From assembly GCF_014960965.1 (NCBI RefSeq), contig NZ_CP063169.1:591581-655580 (forward strand): a stretch of 64,000 nt of DNA, given 5' to 3'. This document shows positions 19,024 through 28,314 of the stretch, one piece after another (positions within the stretch are counted from its first letter, which is position 1; the number at the start of each line of letters is the position of its first letter). The translations under genes and the position numbers were made by a program. The notes under the pieces were generated by a model that worked only from the letters and a program-made list of their open reading frames with translations, did not search any database and was not told the origin of the DNA. The stretch comes from Ruania alkalisoli (GTDB taxonomy: Bacteria; Actinomycetota; Actinomycetes; Actinomycetales; Beutenbergiaceae).

Positions 19024-19680
19024 ATGGAGATCGTGCACCGTGGCCACGCCTGCCTGGATGTGACCAGCCGGGGCATGCGGGTACTCATCGACCCTGGGAG
19101 CTACTCGCACGTGCCCTCACTCGCTGGGGTCGATGCGCTCGTGCTGACCCATTCCCACGCCGATCATGCCGATCTTGAGGTCGCTCGCCGCGTGCATCAC
19201 GAAAGTCCGCAGGCGGTGCTGCTCGCACCCCCGGATCTCGCTGCCACGTGGCAAGCCGAAGGACTACCGGTGGAGGCGGTGCGGCCTGGCACTGCCGTGA
19301 CCATCGGCACGGTGGCGCTCGCGTTCACGGGCGGTCGCCACGCGGTGGTGCACCGGGATCTGCCGGTGGTCGACAACGTCGGCGTGCTCGTGGACGGCAC
19401 GCTCTACCACCCGGGCGACTCCTTCGACCTGCCGGAGGCGCCGGTGCGGGTGCTGGCCGTGCCGGTGAGCGGCCCCTGGTTGAAGCTCGGCGAAGTACTG
19501 GACTTCGTGGCGCAGGTACGGGCCAGCACGGTGCTCCCCATCCACGAGGTGCACCTGTCCGAGATCGGCAAGCGAATGGTGCTCGCGCGCGTCGAGCATG
19601 TGACCGCCGAGTACGGCGGCCGGTTCGTCACTGGCCGCTGGCAGGAATCGACGGACAAGTCGCCCACCAGTCGGGACTAG
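19024..19680 (+). CDS. Metallo-beta-lactamase-fold hydrolase (UlaG-like)
   Basis: A 218-residue zinc hydrolase. HTHSHADHADLE-type motif (residues about 40-47: THSHADHAD) binds the metals; further His in PGDSFDLPE context (HPGDSF) and the C-terminal IHEVH complete the usual set. Related to UlaG and YfiR-type MBL proteins that act on phosphodiesters or lactones. A TACGCT -10 box ends 7 nt before the ATG, consistent with a leaderless transcript. Substrate unknown. Confidence 0.85.
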   Translation: MEIVHRGHACLDVTSRGMRVLIDPGSYSHVPSLAGVDALVLTHSHADHADLEVARRVHHESPQAVLLAPPDLAATWQAEGLPVEAVRPGTAVTIGTVALAFTGGRHAVVHRDLPVVDNVGVLVDGTLYHPGDSFDLPEAPVRVLAVPVSGPWLKLGEVLDFVAQVRASTVLPIHEVHLSEIGKRMVLARVEHVTAEYGGRFVTGRWQESTDKSPTSRD

Positions 19681-19728
19681 GCAAGCCGTGTACACAACTG
19701 ACGGCCCTCAGCGTCGCTGTGCCACATA

Positions 19729-21019
19729 GGCGGTGTCAGACGATGAGTGCACTGTGCTGGTCGTGTGGATGGGGTTGCTGTGGTTCGGGTGTTGTCGTGG
19801 GAGTTCAGGGTTGAGGCGCTGTCCAGGGTCGAGGATGGTGAGGCGTTGGCGTCGGTGGCACGACGGATGGGGTTCAACAAGGAAACTCTCAGGGATTGGG
19901 TGGCCGAGTATGGGTACCGGTTCCGCTCGGGCCGTCACGGGGGCGGGGCTCGCCCTCGGGTCGAGTTCGCTGATGGCTGGCAGACTCGGCCGGTGGTGCA
20001 CACAGGTCATGGACGCCGGTTGGATATCTACCATCGAACGCTGATCGAGGTGTATCGGGCCCAGGGCAAGACTCATGCCCAGATCGCTGGGCTGGTGGGC
20101 TGCTCGGCCTCGACGATCACTCGCGAGATCAACAAGCATCGAACCGCTGGCGGGCACTATTTCGCCCGCCGCGCCCAGGTGGGGGCGGATCGGCTCAAGC
20201 GGCGCCCCAAGATGGCGAAGCTGGAGCAGAACACCCACCTGCGCCGGGTCGTGGTGGAGTGCTTGAATAAGCACTTCTCCCCGGGACAGGTAGTTTTGCA
20301 CCTGCGGCGCCACTACCTCGACCGTGAGGACATGCGAGTGTCACACGAGACGATCTATCAAGCACTGTATGTGCAGGGGCGCGGCAGTCTGCGCGAGGAG
20401 ATCCGGCGCGAGAAGGCCCTACGAACCGGCCGGACGACGCGGATCCCGCGATCACGGCTCACCACGGGCCGCACCCGCAGTTGGGTGGAGGGCTGTCATA
20501 TCTCGACCCGACCCGCTGAGGCGGCCGACCGGGCCGTTCCCGGGCATTGGGAGGGTGATCTCGTGCTCGGGGCCAAGAACCAGTCCGCGATCATCACCCT
20601 GGTCGAACGTGCTTCACGCTTCACCTTGATCCGGCGTCTTCCTGCCGATCACCTCACCGGAACCGTCACCGCAGAACTCGTCGCGATGATGAGCTCACTA
20701 CCGCAAGCCCTGCGTAAGAGCCTGACCTGGGACCAAGGCGATGAACTCGCTCGACACCGCGACTTCACGATAGCCACCAACATGGCGGTCTACTTCTGCG
20801 ACCCGCACTCACCATGGCAGCGTGGCACCAACGAGAACACGAACGGCCTGATCCGGGAGTTCTTCCCCAAAGGCATCAACTTCCGCACCGTCTTTGACGC
20901 CGACATCCACACCGCCCAGGACCTCCTCAACATCCGACCCCGCGCGACCCTCGACGGGATGACACCGGCAGAGAAACTCGACCAACTCATCACCAGTGCA
21001 CTCACCACTTGACACCGCC
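19729..21019 (+). mobile_element. Complete IS30-family insertion sequence, 1,291 bp
   Basis: Ends are inverted repeats: GGCGGTGTCA then ATGAGTGCACTG at the left, and GGCGGTGTCA then GTGAGTGCACTG on the complementary right end. Flanked by a 4-bp direct repeat CATA (19725-19728 and 21020-21023). Contains one intact transposase gene. The element seems recent: both ends, the duplication and the gene are undamaged. Confidence 0.93.
19747..21012 (+). CDS. IS30-family DDE transposase
   Basis: 421 residues if read from GTG 19747; a GTG start some 35 nt later (VVRVLSWEF) is also possible. The N-terminus has a helix-turn-helix (HAQIAGLVGCSASTITREI). The integrase core shows the DDE triad: Asp in GHWEGDLVLG, Asp in LTWDQGDE and Glu in QRGTNENTNGLIREFFPKG, all typical of IS30. 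The gene fills the element and its stop lies 7 nt inside the right inverted repeat end. No frameshift is seen, so it is probably active. Confidence 0.95.
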   Translation: MHCAGRVDGVAVVRVLSWEFRVEALSRVEDGEALASVARRMGFNKETLRDWVAEYGYRFRSGRHGGGARPRVEFADGWQTRPVVHTGHGRRLDIYHRTLIEVYRAQGKTHAQIAGLVGCSASTITREINKHRTAGGHYFARRAQVGADRLKRRPKMAKLEQNTHLRRVVVECLNKHFSPGQVVLHLRRHYLDREDMRVSHETIYQALYVQGRGSLREEIRREKALRTGRTTRIPRSRLTTGRTRSWVEGCHISTRPAEAADRAVPGHWEGDLVLGAKNQSAIITLVERASRFTLIRRLPADHLTGTVTAELVAMMSSLPQALRKSLTWDQGDELARHRDFTIATNMAVYFCDPHSPWQRGTNENTNGLIREFFPKGINFRTVFDADIHTAQDLLNIRPRATLDGMTPAEKLDQLITSALTT

Positions 21020-21062
21020 CATATGGCACGGACCCGCTGAGCGCCGTCAGTTCTGTACAGAC

Positions 21063-22742
21063 CTACTCGCCCAGCGCGGCCGAGACCACGTCCTTGGCTG
21101 CCGACTGCACCTGCTCGAGGTGCTCGGCCGAGACGAAGGACTCGGCGTAGATCTTGTACACGTCCTCGGTGCCGGAGGGGCGAGCCGCGAACCAGGCATC
21201 AGCGGTGGTCACCTTCAACCCCCCGATGGCAGCGCCATTGCCCGGCGCCTCCACGAGCGAGGCCGTGATCGGCTGTCCAGCGAGTTCGGTGCTGGTGACG
21301 TCCTCGGCCGACAAAGCCGCGAGCTTGGTCTTCTCCTCCCGGGAGGCCGGTGCGTCCACCCGGGCGTACCAGCTCTCCCCGAACTCGGCCACCTGCTCCT
21401 CGTGCAGCTGACTGGGGGAGCGGCCGGTCACCGCGAGGATCTCCGCCGCGAGCAGCGACAACAAGATGCCGTCCTTGTCCGTGGTCCACACCGACCCGTC
21501 CCGGCGCAGGAACGAGGCGCCAGCGGATTCCTCGCCGCCGAAGCCGAGCGAGCCCTGCAACAGCCCCGGCACGAAGTGCTTGAACCCGACCGGCACCTCC
21601 ACCAGTCGTCGCCCCGTGGCGCCCACCACCCGGTCGATCAGGGCAGAGGAGACCAGCGTCTTGCCGACACCCGCGTCTGCAGCCCATTCGGGGCGATTCC
21701 GGAACAGGTAATCGATCGCCACAGCCAGGTAGTGGTTGGGGTTCATGAGCCCACCGTCGCCGGTCACGATCCCGTGCCGGTCGGCATCGGCGTCGTTGCC
21801 GGTGGCGATGTCGAACGGTGGTGCGCCACCTTCTCCCCGCATCTTCTGCACCAGCGAGGTCATCGCCGAAGGAGAGGAGCAGTCCATCCGGATCTTGCCG
21901 TCCCAGTCCAGTGTCATGAACGACCAGCGCGGATCCACGTGCGGGTTCACCACGGTCAGGTCCAGATTGTGGCGTTCGGCGATCGCGGCCCAGTACTCGA
22001 CGGCGGCACCGCCGAGCGGGTCCGCCCCGATCCGCACCCCGGCCTCCCGGATCGCATCGAGGTCGAGTACTGCCTCCAGATCGTCCACGTACGTCAGCAG
22101 ATAGTCGTGCCTGTGCACGTTCGGGGAATCGAGCGCCTGTGCGTACGGCATCCGCGGTACCGACGAGACGCCGCTGCGCAGCAACTCGTTCGCGCGGGCC
22201 GCGATCGCTGAGGTCGCCTCGGACCCGGCCGGACCACCGTGCGGCGGGTTGTATTTGAAGCCCCCGTCTCGCGGGGGGTTGTGCGAGGGGGTTACCACGA
22301 TCCCGTCGGCCAATCCCGGACCGCGTGTGCGCACCCCCTCGCTGGAACCCGCACCGTTGTGCCGCAGGATCGAGTGCGAGAGCGCAGGGGTGGGGGTGTA
22401 GGAGTCGCGGGCGTCGATGCGCACCTCAACACCGGCGGCGGCCAGCACCTCCAGCGCTGTGCGCTGCGCCGGATCGGACAGCGCATGCGTGTCCCGCCCC
22501 AGGTAGAGCGGACCGTCGATGCCCTGAGAGGCCCGGTACTCCACGATCGCCTGGGTGATCGCGACGATGTGCGCCTCGTTGAATGCCGAGTCCAGGCTCG
22601 ACCCGCGGTGTCCCGAGGTCCCGAACACCACCTGCTGAGCGGGATCGTCGACGTCCGGGGTGCGGTCGTAGTAGGCGGAGACCACGGCATCGACGTCGAT
22701 CAGGTCCTCAGGAAGGGCTACCTGCCCAGCGCGGGAATGCAT
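21063..22742 (-). CDS. pgm: Phosphoglucomutase, alpha-D-glucose-phosphate specific
   Basis: Interconverts glucose-1-phosphate and glucose-6-phosphate, linking glycogen and cell-envelope sugar synthesis to glycolysis. 559 residues, the usual length. Motifs: FGTSGHRG near residue 40, catalytic serine loop TPSHNPP (151-157, Ser153), metal loop NDADADRHG and C-terminal phosphate-binding [15 protein letters not shown]. Ends 4 bp from palindrome copy C carrying the IS. Divergent from the DUF5926 gene. Confidence 0.95.
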   Translation of the reverse strand: MHSRAGQVALPEDLIDVDAVVSAYYDRTPDVDDPAQQVVFGTSGHRGSSLDSAFNEAHIVAITQAIVEYRASQGIDGPLYLGRDTHALSDPAQRTALEVLAAAGVEVRIDARDSYTPTPALSHSILRHNGAGSSEGVRTRGPGLADGIVVTPSHNPPRDGGFKYNPPHGGPAGSEATSAIAARANELLRSGVSSVPRMPYAQALDSPNVHRHDYLLTYVDDLEAVLDLDAIREAGVRIGADPLGGAAVEYWAAIAERHNLDLTVVNPHVDPRWSFMTLDWDGKIRMDCSSPSAMTSLVQKMRGEGGAPPFDIATGNDADADRHGIVTGDGGLMNPNHYLAVAIDYLFRNRPEWAADAGVGKTLVSSALIDRVVGATGRRLVEVPVGFKHFVPGLLQGSLGFGGEESAGASFLRRDGSVWTTDKDGILLSLLAAEILAVTGRSPSQLHEEQVAEFGESWYARVDAPASREEKTKLAALSAEDVTSTELAGQPITASLVEAPGNGAAIGGLKVTTADAWFAARPSGTEDVYKIYAESFVSAEHLEQVQSAAKDVVSAALGE

Positions 22743-22826
22743 GACGCCATCGTGCCACTCGCGCCGCCTGGAAGCAGCCTCGAAGCGATGCGAACGTCAC
22801 AGCGCCGGTCTCGATAGGGTGAAGCC

Positions 22827-23726
22827 ATGGCAAAGCGCAAGAAGCAAGGCCCGGTGAACGAGAAGGTCGCCGCACGGCGTGCTGCCCGCAAGGCGGCCAA
22901 GGCAGCGGGAGGTGCCGTCGCACCACGGCGATCCTTCGAGGGGCTTCCCGGCGAAGCCGACTGGGTGGCGATGCGCGAGGTCGTCCCAGCCGCCAGCGCG
23001 ACAGCCCGTACCACCGCCGAGCACGGCTCCCGCGATGTCACGGTCGTCACCGTGCTTCCGGGTCTGCTGCCCGCGATGCACCGTGAGGACGGCCAGATCC
23101 TCGTCGCCCTCCAGAACGTCACGTCCAGCGGTGATCCGAGTCGGGACGTGGCCGCGGCATTGCTGCAGGTACTCGATTCCGAGCCCGGGACGAGCCTCAC
23201 CCATCTCGATCTGCCGGGTCCGGGGCCGCGCCTGCAGGACGTGCTCGACCTCGACGCCCCGTTCGAGGTGACGCTGCACGAGACCTTCGACTTCGTCCTT
23301 CCACCGGACAGTGATCCCAGCCCCGAGGTGAACGATGCGCTGGAGGAGTTCGCCGGGGCGATCGTGCCCACCGTCAAACTCTCCTCCGTCGAGGGTGCGT
23401 ATTGGTGCCGGATGGGTGCGCGGGAGTTCCTGCGCTGGTCCCGCACGGAGGACGAGGAGCAGCTCCTCGATGCCCTGGCCCGTCTGCACGCCGAGCGCCA
23501 CTCCGCCGTCGACGATGGTGCCCGGTTCATCGGAGCGTTCCGCTCCTGCGGACTGGTGGTCCCGGTGTGGGAACTCGAGCCGGGGACCGAGGCGGAGGAA
23601 CTGGAGAAGCCGGCCCCGCAGTTCGAGGCGAGACTCGCCGAGGCGCTGGCCGTGACCGACCCGTTGAACGCCGAAGAACGGCGGGCCCGGGCGGGTATCG
23701 TGTCGCGCCAAGTCACACTTCGCTGA
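22827..23726 (+). CDS. DUF5926 family protein
   Basis: A 299-residue protein restricted, as far as known, to actinobacteria; function unknown. The N-terminal 30 residues are strongly basic (MAKRKKQGPVNEKVAARRAARKA in two stretches), suggesting nucleic-acid or ribosome contact; the remainder is acidic and globular with no transmembrane segment. TAGGGT ends 6 nt before the ATG, consistent with a leaderless mRNA. The glycosyltransferase follows 18 bp downstream but has its own -10 box. Confidence 0.82.
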   Translation: MAKRKKQGPVNEKVAARRAARKAAKAAGGAVAPRRSFEGLPGEADWVAMREVVPAASATARTTAEHGSRDVTVVTVLPGLLPAMHREDGQILVALQNVTSSGDPSRDVAAALLQVLDSEPGTSLTHLDLPGPGPRLQDVLDLDAPFEVTLHETFDFVLPPDSDPSPEVNDALEEFAGAIVPTVKLSSVEGAYWCRMGAREFLRWSRTEDEEQLLDALARLHAERHSAVDDGARFIGAFRSCGLVVPVWELEPGTEAEELEKPAPQFEARLAEALAVTDPLNAEERRARAGIVSRQVTLR

Positions 23727-23744
23727 CGACGTTAGGCTGAGGGC

Positions 23745-24770
23745 GTGAGCCGGGTGTCGGGCGAGGGGATCAATCCCCTACGGATCATCCGTCGCCGTGC
23801 GCCTGAGACCGGTCCGATCCCGGTGCCACCAGCCGATCCCGATCATCAGCGGGTCGCCGCTGTCATCCCTGCCAAGGACGAGGCTGCCCGTATCGCCGCG
23901 ACCGTGCGTGCCGTCCGGGCGATCCCGTACGTCGACCTGGTGCTGGTGGTCGACGACGGCAGCGAGGACGATACGCAGCATCTCGCACGCTCTGCCGGTG
24001 CGGTGGTGGTGCGCCACTCGCACAACCGCGGCAAGGCGTCAGCGATGGAGACCGGTGCCGCTGTCGTCGCCATGCGTGACATCGAAGACGGTCCTGCCCG
24101 GCTGCTGCTGTTCGTCGACGCGGACCTGGGCGCGACCGCCGTGAACGCTGCACCGCTCGTGCCGCCGGTGGTCACCGGCCGGGCCGACCTGTCGATCGCG
24201 ACCCTGCCGAAACAGTCCGGTGCCGGGGGCCGCGGCATCGTCACGGGTCTGGCGCGCCGCGCCATCCAGCGCGCCACCGGATGGGCGCCCAGCCAGCCCC
24301 TCTCCGGGCAGCGTTGCATGACTCGCGCTGCGTTCGACGCCGCCACGCCCCTCGCGCACGGATGGGGGGTCGAGACCGGCATGACGATGGACGTCCTGAT
24401 GCAGGGCTTCGCCGTGGTCGAGGTGCCATGTGACCTGCGGCACCGCGCCACCGGCAACGACCTGGCCGGGCAGCTGCACCGCGCCGGCCAGTACCGCGAT
24501 GTGGCGATGGCCATCGCCGCCCGCCGGTTCCGCCACTACAAGCAGAAGGTCACCCGCGACGCGGCCGAGCCGGGGCCCGATCTCGACCAGGCCGATACTG
24601 ACGGGACTCTGATCGACCAGGGCGATGGTCGTACCGGCGACAGCACCGGCGACCACCCAGCGCCATCGGGGCCACAGACGCCGGCCCCGCCACAGGAGCC
24701 CGGGCGCCGCTCCCGTTCGCTCAGGCGGGCGGTGGAGTCTTCCCGACGGCGCAGGTCGCGTCCTCGTTGA
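23745..24770 (+). CDS. Family 2 glycosyltransferase
   Basis: A 341-residue inverting glycosyltransferase with a GT-A fold: VAAVIPAKDEAARI, VLVVDDGSEDDT and the metal-binding LLFVDADLGA (DxD). Resembles glucosyl-3-phosphoglycerate-synthase or polyprenol-phosphate-mannose-synthase relatives; no transmembrane segment is visible. GTG 23745 is preceded by TAGGCT with 6-nt spacing and no ribosome site, suggesting leaderless translation. The last 70 residues are Pro/Arg-rich and overlap the 3' end of the convergent membrane-protein gene by 50 bp. Confidence 0.82.
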   Translation: MSRVSGEGINPLRIIRRRAPETGPIPVPPADPDHQRVAAVIPAKDEAARIAATVRAVRAIPYVDLVLVVDDGSEDDTQHLARSAGAVVVRHSHNRGKASAMETGAAVVAMRDIEDGPARLLLFVDADLGATAVNAAPLVPPVVTGRADLSIATLPKQSGAGGRGIVTGLARRAIQRATGWAPSQPLSGQRCMTRAAFDAATPLAHGWGVETGMTMDVLMQGFAVVEVPCDLRHRATGNDLAGQLHRAGQYRDVAMAIAARRFRHYKQKVTRDAAEPGPDLDQADTDGTLIDQGDGRTGDSTGDHPAPSGPQTPAPPQEPGRRSRSLRRAVESSRRRRSRPR

Positions 24771-27078
24771 CCTGGGCTTCGCGTAGCCCCAGCATCCAGG
24801 TGGCGCAGGCCGCGATCAGCAGCGGCACGCCGTGCGCCACCCCGAGCGCCGGGATCGCGATTCCGGAGTCGTTGACGGCCAGGCCGAGTCCGAGCGCGAT
24901 CGCCAGGGCGATCAGCCCTGGTCGCAGCATGGGCGCCTGACGTCCCATCAGCGAGATCGGGTTGCCTCCGGAGAGCCAGGCGAAGTCGCCGCCACCCGGT
25001 GAGGTCAGCGCCACCCGGATCGGCCGGGACAGCACGAGTAGCACCGTGAGCACTCCGCAGATGGCAAGGATCGTCAGGGGCCGGTTTCCGAACAGGATGG
25101 AGATGTTCTGGTCGAGCTTGCGCCACACCACATCCCACAGCCCACCGTCGAGCACGGTCTGGAAGAACCGGCCCAGGTGCGTCGGGTCTGGGCGCAACCA
25201 GTCCACGAACGCGATAGCCATCGTCGCCACGGCCGCACCGACGAGCACCATCACCACCCGCTGCCACGTCAGCCGTACCCCGGCGGCGAGCAGGGCCAGT
25301 ACGGCGAAGGCCGGCAACAGCGCAGGCGGGCCCCCGAAGTCGGCGCCCAGGCCAGGCGCCCCGTCGAGCACCACCACGACCGCCCCGACGGCGAGGGTGA
25401 CCCCCGCGGCCAGCCTCCGGCGGCCTGCCCGCACCAGCGGGTTGGTGACCGCGATGGTCACCAGCAGCGACGCCGTCGTGAACAGGGCGAACGTGGTGTT
25501 GTTCATCCCGTAGAAGCGCCCCGCCACCAGCGTGGGCACTCCCATGACGGCGGAGAGCTGCAGCGTCGCTCCGGTGGCGACGTCCACAGCGAGCACGAGC
25601 GCCGTCAGGCCCGCGACCACGGTGACCGACCCGAAGAGGTGACGACGCCATGGCCCGGCTAGAGACGCCGTCACGATGATCGTGACGATGGCCGCTGTGA
25701 TGCCGAGCAGCGCCAGCATCGGCGTCCCGGCACGCCACCAGGGCAGCAGATTCGTCAGGTACGAGGCCACGGGAATACTGGCGATCCCGAGGGCTACGGC
25801 ACGCAGGACCCGCAGGGCCGGTTCGCGTTGGGCCAGCACTCGCCTCAGGGCGCGGCTGCCCGGGAGGCGGCCGAGATGGTCGGCCGTCCAGGCGCGCAGG
25901 CGCGCGGCAGCGGGGCGCTTCAGCGCCAGGGCCACGACGGCGAAGAGCACCAGGTTCAGGGCCACCAGCCCGGCGTAGAACACGGGCACGATGGGGCGGA
26001 CGACGCCGGCGTGCACGGCGTTGTCCTCCAGCTGGGCGCGGCGATCTTCTGCGGAGGATCCGGGATCGGGTAGCACCTGAGTGACGGCGCCGATGGCCGA
26101 TCCGGTCGGCCCGGCGTCCTCGATGTCCAGCAGCCGCAGCAGGGTCGGCAGCAGATCGGTGGTGAGAACGAACCCATCCTGGCGGGTGGAGGGGGAGGTG
26201 AGCAGCCCGGGCTCCACGCCGGGGCCGGTCAGCGCAAGGACGCGCAGGCCAGGCGTGTAGCCATCATCGGCCAGGCCCGCCAGCAGCACCGTGGGCTCTG
26301 CCGACTCTGCCGGCGTCCCTGGGAGGCCCTCGAGCACGTCGGCCACCCGGCGCTCGATCACCCGCAGCTGGTCCTCACGATAGGTTTGCGTGCTCGTGGA
26401 GAGGGTGAAGCCGTCCTCGCCGGTGCGCAGGGACCCGGCGTCGATCATCAGCAGATCGGCGCGAGTGAGGGTGTCGCTGGTCCAGCGTGTGAGGTCGGTG
26501 CCGGTCAAGGTGGTGTGCTCGGTGACGATGCCGGCGGAATCTGCCGCCGCGATCGCCGCCCCGGGCCCGATGCTCGCCGCGGTGACGTCACCGGCGGCCA
26601 GCAGCTCACCGAACAGCCCGGGCTCGGCCTGGAAGTTCTGCGATGCCAGCTCGGCTGAGTACTCCTCCCAGCCAGGGACCTGACCGGCCGAGGGCTCCAG
26701 GAGGAACCGGCACTGCCCCTGACTATCGGGCCCCTCGAGATCGGCGGCGCGCGTGCCGGTGCTCAGGGCGAGCCAGCCATCCGCCGGGCAGGTGAAGGAC
26801 CGCACGCTGCGGACCACCAGGGATCCCACCGCCTGCTCGGTGAGAGACGCGAGTGCGGGGGTCGTCGCAGGGTCGATGTCCGACCATGCCAGCCCGCCGA
26901 CGCCGATCACCACGACCGGCCCGGCGGACGCGGTGGCTGGCTGCGGGGCGGCATGGGCCGGGACGGCGATCCCGCAGGCGATCAGCACACCGACCAGGAC
27001 CGCCAGGATCGAGTTGCCAGCTGCGGCTCGTGCGCGTTGGCCGGCACGGACCACAGGTGGCAACTCGTGTGTAGTCAT
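24721..27078 (-). CDS. Large membrane protein with extracytoplasmic alkaline-phosphatase-like domain
   Basis: 785 residues. After an N-terminal signal/anchor (SILAVLVGVLIACGIAVPAHA), about 350 residues look like an alkaline-phosphatase/sulfatase-superfamily fold: VVVIGVGGLAWSDIDPATTPAL at the start and DLLMIDAGSL in the middle. The metal ligands are not clearly conserved. The C-terminal half has about ten hydrophobic helices. Possibly an envelope-glycan or phosphoglycan enzyme, given the convergent glycosyltransferase and upstream lipid kinase; that is inference. TAGGCT lies 8 nt before the ATG. Confidence 0.7.
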   Translation of the reverse strand: MTTHELPPVVRAGQRARAAAGNSILAVLVGVLIACGIAVPAHAAPQPATASAGPVVVIGVGGLAWSDIDPATTPALASLTEQAVGSLVVRSVRSFTCPADGWLALSTGTRAADLEGPDSQGQCRFLLEPSAGQVPGWEEYSAELASQNFQAEPGLFGELLAAGDVTAASIGPGAAIAAADSAGIVTEHTTLTGTDLTRWTSDTLTRADLLMIDAGSLRTGEDGFTLSTSTQTYREDQLRVIERRVADVLEGLPGTPAESAEPTVLLAGLADDGYTPGLRVLALTGPGVEPGLLTSPSTRQDGFVLTTDLLPTLLRLLDIEDAGPTGSAIGAVTQVLPDPGSSAEDRRAQLEDNAVHAGVVRPIVPVFYAGLVALNLVLFAVVALALKRPAAARLRAWTADHLGRLPGSRALRRVLAQREPALRVLRAVALGIASIPVASYLTNLLPWWRAGTPMLALLGITAAIVTIIVTASLAGPWRRHLFGSVTVVAGLTALVLAVDVATGATLQLSAVMGVPTLVAGRFYGMNNTTFALFTTASLLVTIAVTNPLVRAGRRRLAAGVTLAVGAVVVVLDGAPGLGADFGGPPALLPAFAVLALLAAGVRLTWQRVVMVLVGAAVATMAIAFVDWLRPDPTHLGRFFQTVLDGGLWDVVWRKLDQNISILFGNRPLTILAICGVLTVLLVLSRPIRVALTSPGGGDFAWLSGGNPISLMGRQAPMLRPGLIALAIALGLGLAVNDSGIAIPALGVAHGVPLLIAACATWMLGLREAQVNEDATCAVGKTPPPA

Positions 27079-27164
27079 CGCCGATCAGCCTACGGTTGCG
27101 GGTGTGGAGGAACGGTGAGGGCCCAGCGGAGAGTTCAGTAAGAGGTCTCGCGATCTCTCAGAGT

Positions 27165-28277
27165 TCAGCGGGTGCGCACCCGCAACCCGCCTGGCTGCAC
27201 GCGTGCGGTCACGCCGGTCGCCTCACCGATGAGATCGCCGTCGATCTGCACGTGCTCGGGCTGTTCGCACGTGACCGACACCTCCCGCCCGCGCCAGAAC
27301 TCGATCGAACTGGCCGAGACCGGCAGGTCGCGGCGGAAGCCGAGCCCCTGCGCCACCACCTTCCCGAACAGCGAAGCCCAGCCGAACACCCCACCCCGGG
27401 TGTCCAGTGCCGCCACGTCGAGCCATCCGTCGTTCAGCTCGGCATCGGGCAGCAGCACGATCCCGCCGGGCAGCCGGCCGCAGTTCGCGAACAGCAGGCT
27501 GCGCACCTTCAGGGGCCGCACCTCCCCCTCGCCCACGCGCATCCGCAACTTCAGCTTGCGGCCGTGCAGGTGACGAGCGCCGGCGAGGAAGTAGGCGAAC
27601 CAGCCCACCTTCGACTTCAGTTCGTCATCGGCACCCGCCACCATGGCGGCGTCGAAGCCGATGCCCGCCATCACCAGGAAGAGGTGCTCGTCCTCCTCGG
27701 TGCTCAGGTCCGGGCCCTCATCCTCGGCAGGATCGAGCCGCCGCGGGCGGATCCAGCCGATGTCGATCGGATGGTCACTGCCCCCGAGCGCAGTCCGCAC
27801 CAGCGACGCCGTGCCCTCCAGCGGCAGATCAAGGTTGCGGGCCAGCAGATTCCCAGTGCCCATCGGCAGCAACGCCATCGGGATGTCCGAGCCCGCCAGC
27901 GCGGTCGCCACGGCACGCACCGTGCCGTCGCCGCCGGCAGCCACCACCACCGATGCCCCGGCAGCCAACGCCTCGCGTGCCTGCCCGACTCCCGGATCCT
28001 CCGGTGTGGTCTCGAACCACAGCGGCTCCGGTAGTGCGAGCTCCTCGGCGATCTGGATCGCCATGCGGCGCAATCCCGCCGGATCGTTGGCCTTCGCCGG
28101 GTTCACCACGAACGCCGGCGGGCCCTGCGAGGGCACCCGGTCCGGTTCCGGGGGGCTGATCAGCGGTTCGACCCGGGCGCCCCGCTCCCGGATCCGCTTC
28201 AGCACCAGCAGTCCCACCACCAAGGCGGCGATCGCCACTGCCAGCGCCACCAGACTCACCGTCTGTTCCCAGGTCAT
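27165..28277 (-). CDS. Diacylglycerol-kinase-family lipid kinase (copy 2), membrane anchored
   Basis: 370 residues. Begins with one transmembrane helix (MTWEQTVSLVALAVAIAALV), then the DAGK catalytic domain: FVVNPAKAN, VVAAGGDGTVRAVATAL and the canonical MGTGNLLARNLDLPL. Paralogous to the product at 9733-10698, which lacks the anchor and has GSTN instead of GTGN. ATG 28277 is chosen; TACCGT ends 7 nt upstream (leaderless pattern). It precedes the 785-residue membrane-protein gene on the same strand by 86 bp. Divergent from serS. Confidence 0.88.
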   Translation of the reverse strand: MTWEQTVSLVALAVAIAALVVGLLVLKRIRERGARVEPLISPPEPDRVPSQGPPAFVVNPAKANDPAGLRRMAIQIAEELALPEPLWFETTPEDPGVGQAREALAAGASVVVAAGGDGTVRAVATALAGSDIPMALLPMGTGNLLARNLDLPLEGTASLVRTALGGSDHPIDIGWIRPRRLDPAEDEGPDLSTEEDEHLFLVMAGIGFDAAMVAGADDELKSKVGWFAYFLAGARHLHGRKLKLRMRVGEGEVRPLKVRSLLFANCGRLPGGIVLLPDAELNDGWLDVAALDTRGGVFGWASLFGKVVAQGLGFRRDLPVSASSIEFWRGREVSVTCEQPEHVQIDGDLIGEATGVTARVQPGGLRVRTR

Positions 28278-28302
28278 GACCTGAACGGTAGCCCGTCCCC
28301 GA

Positions 28303-28314
28303 TAGTCTCGGGGG
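28303..28314 (+). promoter_or_regulatory. -10 box TAGTCT of a leaderless serS mRNA, within a small hairpin
   Basis: TAGTCT (28303-28308) followed by six bases and GTG 28315, with no ribosome-binding site. The same bases form CCCCGA-TAGTC-TCGGGG (28297-28313). TANNNT at this distance places the transcript start at the G of GTG. Confidence 0.6.

Larger units (their letters stand above)
19688..21059. repeat. Interspersed palindromic element, copy C, interrupted by the IS
   Basis: Left part 19688-19728 and right part 21024-21059. After removing the IS and one copy of the CATA duplication they rejoin into a 77-bp imperfect palindrome: outer 18-nt arms GTGTACACAACTGACGGC and GCCGTCAGTTCTGTACAG match at 16 positions, then CTCAGCG/CGCTGAG, then GTGCCA/TGGCAC around CATA. 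It lay between the convergent metallo-hydrolase and phosphoglucomutase genes. Confidence 0.8.
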
